Source: Gordonia tangerina
GTDB taxonomy: Bacteria > Actinomycetota > Actinomycetes > Mycobacteriales > Mycobacteriaceae
DNA: 64,000 bases
Reading direction: 5' to 3'
Assembly (NCBI RefSeq): GCF_021556435.1
Contig: NZ_JAKGCU010000016.1
Location: 55,216 to 119,215 of the forward strand
Position 1 is the stretch's first letter; each line of letters begins with the position of its first letter. Made by a program: the position numbers and the translations under genes. Below the pieces are notes generated by a model. That model ran no database searches. It was not told the DNA's origin and saw only the letters and a list, made by a program, of their open reading frames with translations. This document shows, piece by piece, positions 45,210-54,004 of the stretch.

Positions 45210-46822
45210 CACATCCGGAAGACGCCGTAGCGGGGTTCGGTCAGCGGTGCGTATCTGCATGTCTCCAAGGCGAGTCCGAGGAGTGTGCGGGTCTGCGCGG
45301 GATCGATGATGCCGTCATCCCACAGCCGCGCGGTGGAGTAGTAGGCATCGGACTGGTGCTCGAACTGCTCTCGGATCGGCGCCTTGAAGGCTTCCTCGTC
45401 GTCGGCCGGCCAGTCGTCACCGGAACGTTCGATCTGGTTGCGACGCACCGTGGCCAGGGTCTCGGCGGCCTGCGGTCCGCCCATCACCGAGATCCGGGCG
45501 TTGGGCCACATCCAGAGGTAGCGCGGCGAATAGGCGCGCCCACACATCGAGTAGTTGCCGGCGCCGAACGATCCACCCACCATGACCGTCAGTTTGGGTA
45601 CGCGTGCGCATGCAACGGCGTTGACCATCTTGGCGCCGTTCTTGGCGATGCCGCCTTCTTCGTAGGCGCGGCCGACCATGAAGCCGGTGATGTTCTGCAG
45701 GAATATCAGCGGGATGCGTCGCTGGTCGCACAGTTCGATGAAATGCGCACCCTTGAGCGCGGATTCGCTGAACAACACGCCGTTGTTGCCGATGAAGCCC
45801 ACCGGATGGCCGTGTACGTGTGCGAAGGCGGTGACCAACGTGGTGCCGTAGTTGGCCTTGAACTCGGTGTATTCTCCACCGTCGCTGATGATCTCGATGA
45901 CCTCGCGGACATCGTACGGGGTGCGCGAATCGGTGGGTACCACGTCGTATAGGTCAGTCTGCGGCCGCAACGGTTCCCGGACGGGAACCGTCTCCCACTG
46001 ATGTTGCTCGCGCGGCCCCAGCGTGGCGACGATCTCACGCACCTTGGCCAGTGCCTGTTCGTCGTTGTCGACGAGGTGGTCGGTGACGCCGGAGACCGAC
46101 GAGTGCATGGCACCGCCGCCGAGCTCCTCGGCGGTGACGTCCTCACCGGTCGCGGCCTTCACCAGCGGCGGACCGGCCAGGAAGATGGTGCCCTGATTCC
46201 GCACGATCACGGTCTCGTCGCTCATCGCGGGCACGTAGGCGCCACCGGCGGTCGACGAGCCAAGCACGGCGGCGATCTGCGGGATGCCCGCGGCACTCAT
46301 CGTGGCCTGGTTGTAGAAGATGCGGCCGAAGTGTTCGCGGTCGGGGAACACCTCGTCCTGCTGTAGCAACATTGCTCCGCCGGAGTCGACGAGGTAGATG
46401 CAGGGCAGCCGGTTCGCGGCCGCGATCTCCTGGGCGCGCAGATGCTTCTTGACCGTCATCGGGTAGTAGGTGCCGCCGGAGACGGTCGCGTCGTTGGCCA
46501 CGATCATGCATTCGCGGCCGGTCACCCGCCCGACACCCGCAACGACACCGGCCGACGGCACCCGGCCGTCATACATGTCGTGGGCGGCCAGCGGCGCCAC
46601 CTCGAGGAAGGGAGAACCGACGTCGAGGAGTCGATCCACACGGTCGCGGGGTAGCAGTTTTCCGCGGGAGATGTGACGCTCCCGGGCCTTGTCGCCGCCG
46701 CCGCGGCGCGCCATCGCGAGGTGGTCGCGCAGCGTCTCGACATTCGCCAGGTGCGCAGCCCGTGGGCCGGGCGCGTTGCCCTCGACTCCGGGAGCCTCGG
46801 CGATGAACGTGCTGGTCACCAT
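45209..46822 (-). CDS. accD1: Acyl-CoA carboxylase beta subunit (AccD1)
   Basis: This 537-residue carboxyltransferase holds the crotonase-like N and C halves. Motifs include [53 protein letters not shown] in the first half and [30 protein letters not shown] in the second. It transfers CO2 from biotin on AccA1 to methylcrotonyl-CoA. It is the first gene of the seven-gene operon. GAAAGG precedes its ATG, and the inverted repeat TCAGTTA-N8-TAACTGA lies just upstream (46830-46851), probably an operator for a TetR-type regulator, although none is encoded beside it. Confidence 0.94.
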   Translation of the reverse strand: MVTSTFIAEAPGVEGNAPGPRAAHLANVETLRDHLAMARRGGGDKARERHISRGKLLPRDRVDRLLDVGSPFLEVAPLAAHDMYDGRVPSAGVVAGVGRVTGRECMIVANDATVSGGTYYPMTVKKHLRAQEIAAANRLPCIYLVDSGGAMLLQQDEVFPDREHFGRIFYNQATMSAAGIPQIAAVLGSSTAGGAYVPAMSDETVIVRNQGTIFLAGPPLVKAATGEDVTAEELGGGAMHSSVSGVTDHLVDNDEQALAKVREIVATLGPREQHQWETVPVREPLRPQTDLYDVVPTDSRTPYDVREVIEIISDGGEYTEFKANYGTTLVTAFAHVHGHPVGFIGNNGVLFSESALKGAHFIELCDQRRIPLIFLQNITGFMVGRAYEEGGIAKNGAKMVNAVACARVPKLTVMVGGSFGAGNYSMCGRAYSPRYLWMWPNARISVMGGPQAAETLATVRRNQIERSGDDWPADDEEAFKAPIREQFEHQSDAYYSTARLWDDGIIDPAQTRTLLGLALETCRYAPLTEPRYGVFRM

Positions 46823-46829
46823 CGACCTT

Positions 46830-46851
46830 TCAGTTAGCCGTCATTAACTGA
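46830..46851. promoter_or_regulatory. 22-bp inverted repeat upstream of the leucine operon
   Basis: TCAGTTA (46830-46836) and TAACTGA (46845-46851) are exact inverted arms with an 8-bp spacer, 8 to 29 bp upstream of the accD1 start. Position overlapping the leader suggests repression. In M. tuberculosis a TetR gene (Rv2506) precedes this operon; here no regulator gene is next to it, so the cognate protein must be elsewhere. Confidence 0.6.
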
Positions 46852-46921
46852 ATGCATCGTACGACACAACAGGTCGCCTTGTCACGCACTGATCGAGCCG
46901 CCATCACATTGTCGCAGCCAA

Positions 46922-46937
46922 CGTGACGTGGCTCACG
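46922..46937. promoter_or_regulatory. Near-consensus CRP/GlxR site upstream of the indolepyruvate oxidoreductase
   Basis: CGTGA-CGTGGC-TCACG keeps the GTGA-N6-TCAC core of the CRP/GlxR palindrome, with C/G instead of T/A at the ends. It lies about 118 bp upstream of the start at 47056 and 100 bp from the accD1 start, in the divergent promoter region. Motif match only. Confidence 0.4.
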
Positions 46938-47055
46938 ACTATTGCGTACTGTGAAGGCAGGCCCACCACCCCTCGGGCCGCGACAACCGATGCCCGCAGC
47001 GCCCACACCCACGGCGTCTGCGGACCGATATATGAAGAGAAGGCCAGGTAATCCC

Positions 47056-50000
47056 ATGACCCTCGCAGATGATCGCGCGCACCGCCTCGGTGCGCCCACC
47101 GACGAGACCGCGACGTTGTCCCGGACCTCGTCCTCGGCTGCCTCGTTCTCCCTCGACGACCGCTACACGCGCGAAACCGGGACCATCTATCTGACCGGCA
47201 TCCAGGCCCTGGTCCGTATGGTCCGTGACCGCGCCCGCATCGACCGCCGCCAGAATCTGCGCACGGCCTCCTTCATCTCCGGCTACGAGGGCTCCCCACT
47301 GGCCGGCTACGACCTCGAGATCGCCCGCCGAGCTGCGTACCTCGAACCGTTCGACATCGTCCACCGGCCCGGGCTCAACGAGGAGATCGCCGCGACGTCG
47401 GTGATGGGGTCGCAGGTGGCCGGCCAGGTGGCAGACCTCTCGCCCGACGCCGACGGGACGGCACGCGACGGCGTCGTGGGCTACTGGTACGGCAAAGCGC
47501 CCGGCCTCGACCGCGCTACCGACGCGCTGCGGCACGCCAACATGATCGGCACCCACCCGTCCGGTGGAGCGGTGGCACTCGTCGGCGACGACCCCGGCGC
47601 CAAGAGCTCCACCATTCCGTGCGCGTCGGAGATGGCGCTGGCCGATCTGTACATGCCGATCCTCTATCCCGCCGACTCGCAGGACATCCTCGATTTCGGC
47701 GTGCACGCCGCGGTGATGAGCCGGGTCAGCGGACTGTGGACGTCGATGAAGATCTCCGCGCATGTCGCCGACGGAGCGTCGACAGCACTGGTCGACACCA
47801 ACCGGATCATGCCCGTGTACGGCGACCTCGGTCGCAGCCCGCACGTCCCGAGCGGACGATTGCTGGGCGCCAGCCTGATGGAGCTCGAGCAGAATCAGCT
47901 CACCACCCGCATTCCGCGAGCGCTGGAATACGCTCGGCTCAATGGCCTCAACCGCATCGTCACCTCCAGCCCGGACGACCGGATCGGCATCGTCGCGGCC
48001 GGCAAGACGTATCTGGACCTTCGGGAGTCGTTGCGGCTCATCGGTATCGACGATGATCAGCTCAATCGACTGGGCATCCGCATCCTCAAACTGGGCATGG
48101 TCTATCCGCTCGACCGCGACATTCTCGACCGGTTCATGTTCGACACTGCCACCGGCGACCTCGACGAGGTCATCGTGGTGGAGGAGAAACGCGACTTCAT
48201 CGAGACGATGATGCGCGACATCCTGTTCCGTCATCCCCGCGCTCCCCGCATCGTCGGCAAGACCAATGAGGACGGTTCGACCTTGTTCTCGAGGTTCGGC
48301 GAACTCGATGTGGACGCGGTGTCACGCGGTCTGGCCACCCGGCTGGCGCGTCACCACCATGTCGATGCCGCGCAGGACTGGCTGGAACGGAAATCCAAGC
48401 GGCGCGGCCGGATCGAACTGCCGCTGGCCGTCCGCACGCCTTACTTCTGCTCCGGCTGCCCCCACAACAGCTCCACCAAGGTCTCCGACGACACGCTGGT
48501 GGGCGCCGGGATCGGCTGCCACGCCATGGTGCTGTTGATGGACGAGCGTCAAGTCGGCGACATCGCCGGCGTCACCCAGATGGGCGGCGAGGGCGCACAG
48601 TGGATCGGGATGGCGCCGTTCGTGACCGCGGATCATTTCGTGCAGAACGTCGGTGACGGCACGTTCATGCACTCCGGCTCGCTGGCGCTACGCGCCGCGG
48701 TCGCCTCCGGCGAGAACATCACCTACAAGCTGCTCTACAACGGCACCGTCGCCATGACCGGCGGTCAAGACCCGGTGGGCGCGATGAGTCTGCCGCGGCT
48801 GACCTCGCTACTTCTCGACGAAGGCGTTAACCGCATCGTGGTCACCTCCGACGACGTGGCACGCACGAAAGCGCTCGGCCTGCCGAAGGACGTCACCATC
48901 CGGCATCGCGAGGACATGCTCGACGTGCAGACCGAGCTGGCATCCGTTCCCGGCGTGACGGTTCTGGTCCACGACCAGCACTGTGCGGCGGAGAAGCGTC
49001 GCAAGCGCAAGCGCGGCACCATGAGCACGCCGAACCGACGAGTGATGATCAACGAACGCATCTGCGAGGGATGCGGTGACTGCGGCGAGAAATCCAACTG
49101 CCTGTCCGTACACCCGGTGGACACCGAATTCGGCCGCAAGACGCACATCGACCAGAGCTCATGCAATCTCGACTTCTCTTGCCTGAAGGGCGATTGCCCG
49201 TCGTTCGTGACGGTGACGCCGGGAACCGAGCGGGAACGTCGCCGTGCCGACAACATCGCCGCGTCACTGATGCCCACGCCGGGGGTGCCCGCGGTGCGCG
49301 AGTCGTTCGCGATCCGCGTGACCGGGATAGGCGGGACAGGTGTGGTGACCGTGTCCCAGGTGCTGGCCACGGCCGCGGTGCTCGACGGCAATGCGGCGCG
49401 CACCGTGGACATGACCGGCCTGGCGCAGAAGGGCGGTGCGGTGGTCAGTGATGTCAAGATCACCCCGCAGATCGTGGAGCAGGCAGGCAAGGTGGCTTCC
49501 GACGACTGCAACCTGTACCTGGCGTGCGACCCCTTGGTGGGCACCGATCCGGTTAACCTCAAGGTCGCCGATGTCGACAAGACGGTCGCCGTGGTGTCGA
49601 CCACCAAGATCCCGACCGGTGCGATGGTCATCGACACCACAGTCGGTTTCCCCGCCGACGCCCAGGTCCATTCGGCCATCGACGACAAGGTGCGTCGCGC
49701 GGTGTACCTCGATCCCGGGGAACTGTCGACGGACCTGTTCGGCGACGAACAGTACGCGAACATGCTGATGGTGGGTGCGGCATATCAGGCAGGTGCGCTG
49801 TCGATCTCGGCCGAGTCGATCGAGCACGCCATCGAACTCAACGGCGTGGCCGTAGACGCCAACATCCAGGCATTCCGCCGCGGACGTCAGGTGGTGGACA
49901 ACCCGGATGCGGTGGCGCACACACTCACCGGGCTGCACGGTCCCGCCACTTCCGAGATCGAGCCGAGTGAGTATGCGATGTCCGTCGTCGGTGAGTTGGG

Positions 50001-50634
50001 CTCGCTCGAGGCCGACCTGGCACGCACTATCGCCATCCGCTACGACGAGCTGATCGCTTATGCCGACGAGCGTTATGCACGTGAGTATTTCAAGTTCGTC
50101 TCCCGGGTCCAGCGCGCCGGTCACGGTCCCGCGTTCACCGGCGCGGTTGCTCGGAACCTGTACAAGTTGATGGCCTACAAGGATGAGTACGAGGTCGCGC
50201 GGCTGACCCAGGACCCGACGTTCGCGGCGCAGATCGCGGAGCAGTTCGGCGACGACGCGCAGGTGGCCGTCCGCCTGCATCCGCCGACGCTGCGCAGCAT
50301 GGGGATGAGGGAGAAGTTGTCGCTCGGCGGCTGGGCAGACCGGCCGCTCTCGGCGCTGGCAAAGATGAAGCGTTTGCGGGGCACCAAGCTCGATCCGTTC
50401 GGCCACAATGAGGTCCGGCGGACCGAACGTGCTCTGATCGGCGAGTACCGCGAGACCGTCGAGGATCTGCTGGCCGGCTTGGCCGATGGCCGCGTCGGCG
50501 CGGATCGGGTGGGTTCAGCCGTGGAGCTGGCTGAGCTGCCCGACATGATCCGTGGCTACGAGGGCATCAAGATGGCCAACGTCGCGCGCTACCGCGCGGA
50601 GGTCACGGCCCGCCGACAGACCCTCGGCATCTGA
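47056..50634 (+). CDS. Indolepyruvate ferredoxin oxidoreductase (fused alpha/beta/gamma type)
   Basis: This 1192-residue protein has an N-terminal pyrimidine-binding region (SGYEGSPLAGYDLEI), a TPP region with FCSGCPHNSSTKV and GGEGAQW, and a cysteine-rich segment ICEGCGDCGEKSNC near 685 that could bind Fe-S clusters. The C-terminal gamma-like domain begins with TGIGGTGVVTVSQVLA. It decarboxylates aryl- or branched-chain 2-oxoacids to acyl-CoA with ferredoxin as acceptor. I use ATG 47056 (CAGG 7 nt upstream). It is divergent from the leucine operon, so it may feed branched 2-oxoacids such as 2-ketoisocaproate into it; this link is inference. Confidence 0.9.
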   Translation: MTLADDRAHRLGAPTDETATLSRTSSSAASFSLDDRYTRETGTIYLTGIQALVRMVRDRARIDRRQNLRTASFISGYEGSPLAGYDLEIARRAAYLEPFDIVHRPGLNEEIAATSVMGSQVAGQVADLSPDADGTARDGVVGYWYGKAPGLDRATDALRHANMIGTHPSGGAVALVGDDPGAKSSTIPCASEMALADLYMPILYPADSQDILDFGVHAAVMSRVSGLWTSMKISAHVADGASTALVDTNRIMPVYGDLGRSPHVPSGRLLGASLMELEQNQLTTRIPRALEYARLNGLNRIVTSSPDDRIGIVAAGKTYLDLRESLRLIGIDDDQLNRLGIRILKLGMVYPLDRDILDRFMFDTATGDLDEVIVVEEKRDFIETMMRDILFRHPRAPRIVGKTNEDGSTLFSRFGELDVDAVSRGLATRLARHHHVDAAQDWLERKSKRRGRIELPLAVRTPYFCSGCPHNSSTKVSDDTLVGAGIGCHAMVLLMDERQVGDIAGVTQMGGEGAQWIGMAPFVTADHFVQNVGDGTFMHSGSLALRAAVASGENITYKLLYNGTVAMTGGQDPVGAMSLPRLTSLLLDEGVNRIVVTSDDVARTKALGLPKDVTIRHREDMLDVQTELASVPGVTVLVHDQHCAAEKRRKRKRGTMSTPNRRVMINERICEGCGDCGEKSNCLSVHPVDTEFGRKTHIDQSSCNLDFSCLKGDCPSFVTVTPGTERERRRADNIAASLMPTPGVPAVRESFAIRVTGIGGTGVVTVSQVLATAAVLDGNAARTVDMTGLAQKGGAVVSDVKITPQIVEQAGKVASDDCNLYLACDPLVGTDPVNLKVADVDKTVAVVSTTKIPTGAMVIDTTVGFPADAQVHSAIDDKVRRAVYLDPGELSTDLFGDEQYANMLMVGAAYQAGALSISAESIEHAIELNGVAVDANIQAFRRGRQVVDNPDAVAHTLTGLHGPATSEIEPSEYAMSVVGELGSLEADLARTIAIRYDELIAYADERYAREYFKFVSRVQRAGHGPAFTGAVARNLYKLMAYKDEYEVARLTQDPTFAAQIAEQFGDDAQVAVRLHPPTLRSMGMREKLSLGGWADRPLSALAKMKRLRGTKLDPFGHNEVRRTERALIGEYRETVEDLLAGLADGRVGADRVGSAVELAELPDMIRGYEGIKMANVARYRAEVTARRQTLGI

Positions 50635-50678
50635 GGCGTCACCCCGGCGATCTGTTTGCGCGAGCGCGCACCGGTCCC

Positions 50679-50710
50679 GCTCGCGCGCATGTCGAGACAT
50701 GCGCGCGAGC
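50679..50710. terminator. 14-bp hairpin with CGAG tetraloop between convergent genes
   Basis: GCTCGCGCGCATGT (50679-50692) pairs perfectly with ACATGCGCGCGAGC (50697-50710) around CGAG. It lies between the oxidoreductase stop (50634) and the convergent TetR stop (50748), so it can serve both. No U-tract. Confidence 0.7.
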
Positions 50711-50747
50711 CGATCGGGCGCGCGCAGGCGGATCGTCGCGGCGGCCC

Positions 50748-51404
50748 TCACTCCCAGCGGGTGCGGTTGCGTTCCAGGCCATCGAGCACCACCTCGAGGC
50801 CGAGGTCGAACTCGTCGGCGTAGGAATACCCCGGCGCCATGACATGCGCGGTGGTCATCTCGGTGAGATGCGGGAGGTCGGCCGGGTCGATTCCGGATTG
50901 GATCGATTCGGCGACCTCCCGCGTGTCGGCCGCATCAGTGGAGTCGAACGGCATGGTTGTCTCCTGCAAGACAAAGCCGTAGAGGTAGCTGTCCAGCAGG
51001 GAGAACGCGTGTGCCGCGCCGCCGATCGTGAAGCCGGCTCGACGCAACACCCCGATCACGGCGTCGTGATGCCGCAGTGTTTGCTGCCCGGGACTGCGCC
51101 GAGAGTCCATCAGCCCCAACGCCCACGGGTGGCGCACCAATGCGTCTCGCGCAGAAGCGGTTCGCACCCGCAATGCCTCGCGCCAGTCGGCCTGGGTCGG
51201 GATCTCGATCTCCGCGAACACGTGATCGACCATCACGTCAAGAATGCCGTCCTTGTTGCGGACGTGGTGGTAGAGCGACATCGCCTCGACTCCGAGTTGT
51301 TGGGCGATCTTGCGCATCGTCACCGCGCCGATCCCCCCCTCGTCGGCCATCTGCACCGCGGTAGAAACAACCGCTTCACGGGTCACCGGCTTTCGTGTGG
51401 TCAC
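50748..51404 (-). CDS. TetR-family transcriptional regulator (TetR_C_1 type)
   Basis: This 218-residue regulator has an N-terminal HTH (GAVTMRKIAQQLGVEAMSLYHHV, about 28-50) and a TetR_C-like ligand domain with a hydrophobic core. The start GTG 51404 is chosen because AGGAGGAGG (51412-51420) lies 7 nt before it; ATG 51428 would lie upstream of that site. Two CCTTAC-N3-GTAAGG palindromes (51434-51468) lie upstream in the promoter shared with the divergent NAD(P)-binding gene, so it probably represses both genes. Ligand unknown. Confidence 0.9.
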   Translation of the reverse strand: MTTRKPVTREAVVSTAVQMADEGGIGAVTMRKIAQQLGVEAMSLYHHVRNKDGILDVMVDHVFAEIEIPTQADWREALRVRTASARDALVRHPWALGLMDSRRSPGQQTLRHHDAVIGVLRRAGFTIGGAAHAFSLLDSYLYGFVLQETTMPFDSTDAADTREVAESIQSGIDPADLPHLTEMTTAHVMAPGYSYADEFDLGLEVVLDGLERNRTRWE

Positions 51405-51433
51405 CAACTTTCCTCCTCCTCTGGACATCGGTC

Positions 51434-51468
51434 CACCTTACCGCGTAAGGTGACCTTACACCGTAAGG
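51434..51468. promoter_or_regulatory. Tandem TetR operators
   Basis: CACCTTAC-CGC-GTAAGGTG (51434-51452, 8-bp arms) and CCTTAC-ACC-GTAAGG (51454-51468, 6-bp arms) have centres 18 bp apart. They lie between the divergent tetR and NAD(P)-binding genes, 26 bp from the latter's start. The spacing fits two dimers bound side by side. Confidence 0.75.
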
Positions 51469-51494
51469 ATCATCGCCATCGAGAGGACCGCCCA

Positions 51495-52241
51495 ATGACC
51501 ATCGACGACACCCCCGACACTCGCCCGCTGCGGGTATGCATTGTCGGCGCATCCGGGAAGCTGGGGCGGTACATGATCCAGCACTGCCTGGACCGCGACT
51601 ACCAGGTGGTCGCGGTGTGCCGCCCGGAGAGCGTGCCGAAACTCGACGACGTCGCCGACCGCATCGAGATCATTCCCGGCCGCACCGACGATCGCGCGGT
51701 GATCGCCCGCGCTGTCGCCGGTTGCGATGGCGTCTTGACCGTGCTGGCCCCGTGGGGTGTGCACGACTACTCCTCGGGCACCACCCGAGCGGTTCTCGAG
51801 TATGCAGAACCCGATGCGCGACTGATCTTTTCGTGTGGATGGCACATCACTCGTGATGGCCTCGACCGATACTCCTGGCAGCTTCGCTACATTGTGCCGA
51901 TCGTGAGCACGCTGGCGAGGTGGGCGCGTGTGGTCGACGTTGACGATCAGGTACGGGCGGCCCGTCTGATCTTCGACTCCGACACCCGCTGGACCGTGGT
52001 GCGCGGCAGCGATCTCGAGGAAGGAGAGAGCCAGGGCCTGCCGGTGTGGAGCCGGCACGTCGGCGATCCGATACTCGCCGGCAACCTCACCCGGCGCATC
52101 GACTTCGCGTTGTTCATGGTTGCGGCATTGACCAACGACACGTTGGTGCGCGAGGCGCCTGCGATCAACGGGTGTGCGACAGAGTCGGCAAGGGCGTACG
52201 CGGGCAGGCCTGCGCAACCGGCGCACTCCCCCTGCCGCTGA
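51495..52241 (+). CDS. NAD(P)-binding (NmrA/atypical SDR) protein
   Basis: This 248-residue protein has the Rossmann start VCIVGASGKLGRYMIQ (about 14-29), PGRTDDRAVIARAVAGCDGVLTVLAP and a later DVDDQVRAARLIFDS. It lacks a clear YxxxK, typical of atypical SDRs that bind NAD(P) for redox or sensing. AGGA lies 9 nt before the ATG 51495. The gene is under the tandem TetR operators. The C-terminus (ARAYAGRPAQPAHSPCR) looks extended. Substrate unknown. Confidence 0.83.
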   Translation: MTIDDTPDTRPLRVCIVGASGKLGRYMIQHCLDRDYQVVAVCRPESVPKLDDVADRIEIIPGRTDDRAVIARAVAGCDGVLTVLAPWGVHDYSSGTTRAVLEYAEPDARLIFSCGWHITRDGLDRYSWQLRYIVPIVSTLARWARVVDVDDQVRAARLIFDSDTRWTVVRGSDLEEGESQGLPVWSRHVGDPILAGNLTRRIDFALFMVAALTNDTLVREAPAINGCATESARAYAGRPAQPAHSPCR

Positions 52242-52271
52242 CAATCAAGTCGCTCGTTCAGGTCCGCGCGG

Positions 52272-53903
52272 TCAGCGTTTGTTGTCGAATATCAGCAGTG
52301 CCAGGCGTGCTTCGACTGCCGAGATGGGTTGGGGGATCATCTCGGTGAGGGTGTAGTGCTTGTGTTGTGGTGGCGGCGCCTGTGCTGGTGGTGGGTGGAT
52401 GCGGGCGCGGGCTTGTTCGAGGTTGCGTAAGAAGAGGGCGGCGATGTCGGGGCGTCGGTTGTGTTGTTGCGGGTTGGGTGGTGCGTCGGGTTCGCTGTTA
52501 CGGCGCCACCACACGCGGCCGGCGTCGGGGCCGTCGGTGTAGACCCCGGTGGTGAACTGGCCCGGGTTTTTGCCGACCATCCGGTTGTGCGGGCCACAGG
52601 CGGGGGCGAGGTCGACGATGTCGGTGTTGCCGCCGTCGGCGAAGTCACGCACGGCGTGATGCATCTCCACGTGGGCGGCGGGCTGATCACAGTCGGGTGC
52701 TGAGCACACGTGCCCGTCGGGGCGGGCGAAAGACACCAACCGTTGCGCGCGGGTGGCGAGTCGTTTGGCCTGCCCGAAATACAGCGGTATCGCACTGTTG
52801 TCGGCGAACACCGCCAAATACTGTTGCGCGTCGGCGGCCAGCCGGATGACATCGGCCATCGGCAGACTCGACCCGGTGGCGGTGACCGCAACTCCGGATT
52901 CACGGATCAGGTCGTTGAGGTCGGCTTTGATGATCAACTGCACCGGCAGACCACGATGCGATTTTCCGAGCAGTCCGTCGTCGAACACCGCCCGCAACAG
53001 GGCCGCCAACGCATCGTGTTTGCGTTGCGCCGGGGACCGCAAATCACGCCCGGCCGCAGCTTCCAACGCTTCGGGGTCGGCATCGTCGACCCCGCCGGTC
53101 GGCGAGTCGGGGTCGTCGGGATTGTTGAGGCCGGGTGTGGCCCATACCGCCCACAGCGTTTCGATCAGGGCGCGGGTTTCCGGGTCGAGGTGACCGGTCA
53201 GTTTCGACATCTGCTGGGCGTCTTGCCGGTTGACCCACACGTTACGACGTCGTTTACGGTCACTGTCGTCGGCCAACTCGCCGTCGGGGTCGAGGTTGTC
53301 GAGTAGCCGCTGCCCGAGTTCACCGATCTCGGCGGGCGTGTGCTCACACGCCAACCCGGCCAGGGTGGCCTCGGCAGCCACCTTCTTGTCGTGGGGCACC
53401 TGGTGGGGCAGCGCGTCGAGGAACTCCACGGTCGTCTCGAGGTGGGCCGGCCCGACCCGGCCGTCGGCGAATGCGTGGGCCAGGGTGGGATACTTCGGCT
53501 CGGCCGGCTGCCCGTCGAGGTGACGGAACTGGCCGGTCGCGGTCATCTGTCCTCGGCGACGAGCAGGGTGCGACACCCGCAACACCGCGTTCATGAAGTT
53601 GGGCAGACTGCGATACCCCATCGACCGGGGCACATCCCGATCCGAGATCTCCACGATCTGCCGATTGCCTTGGAACACCATCCGATTGATCGTGCGTTCC
53701 TGCGCGGTGGCCACCGCCACCAACTCGGCATCGGTGCACTTCGACAGATCAGCAGCAGCCAACCGATCCACCACCGCATCCAGCTCGGCCAGCAGACCCG
53801 GCACCTCCGACAACGACACAGCCGAATCAGCCGACCCCGAACCAGCCGGCGCAGCATCAGGGCGCGCAGCATCGACCCCATCAGACTCACGAGGCTCGGC
53901 CAT
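52272..53903 (-). CDS. DUF222/HNH endonuclease (13E12 repeat family)
   Basis: This 543-residue protein has the DUF222 body of the mycobacterial 13E12 repeat family followed by an HNH nuclease-like motif. Visible parts are CSAPDCDQPAAHVEMHHAV and the late DLAPACGPHNRMVG. Such genes are multicopy in actinobacteria, and in M. tuberculosis they serve as integration sites for phiRv1-type phages. ATG 53903 is preferred; the longer frame runs upstream through the LexA box. A LexA-type box (TCGAAC-ATAC-GTTCGG on the minus strand) lies 24-39 bp upstream of this start, matching the known SOS control of some 13E12 genes. Confidence 0.88.
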   Translation of the reverse strand: MAEPRESDGVDAARPDAAPAGSGSADSAVSLSEVPGLLAELDAVVDRLAAADLSKCTDAELVAVATAQERTINRMVFQGNRQIVEISDRDVPRSMGYRSLPNFMNAVLRVSHPARRRGQMTATGQFRHLDGQPAEPKYPTLAHAFADGRVGPAHLETTVEFLDALPHQVPHDKKVAAEATLAGLACEHTPAEIGELGQRLLDNLDPDGELADDSDRKRRRNVWVNRQDAQQMSKLTGHLDPETRALIETLWAVWATPGLNNPDDPDSPTGGVDDADPEALEAAAGRDLRSPAQRKHDALAALLRAVFDDGLLGKSHRGLPVQLIIKADLNDLIRESGVAVTATGSSLPMADVIRLAADAQQYLAVFADNSAIPLYFGQAKRLATRAQRLVSFARPDGHVCSAPDCDQPAAHVEMHHAVRDFADGGNTDIVDLAPACGPHNRMVGKNPGQFTTGVYTDGPDAGRVWWRRNSEPDAPPNPQQHNRRPDIAALFLRNLEQARARIHPPPAQAPPPQHKHYTLTEMIPQPISAVEARLALLIFDNKR

Positions 53904-53926
53904 ACTCACCCCCCGAACTGACCGCT

Positions 53927-53942
53927 CCGAACGTATGTTCGA
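53927..53942 (-). promoter_or_regulatory. LexA (SOS) box upstream of the DUF222/HNH gene
   Basis: On the minus strand the sequence is TCGAAC-ATAC-GTTCGG, 11 of 12 fixed bases of the actinobacterial LexA consensus TCGAAC-N4-GTTCGA. It lies 24 bp upstream of the ATG at 53903. 13E12 genes with such boxes are part of the M. tuberculosis SOS regulon. Confidence 0.75.
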
Positions 53943-54004
53943 GAGTAACCCTTGTCGAAGGATCGCGCAACCACTCGGGCGAATTGGCGCATCGAGATTG
54001 CGAT

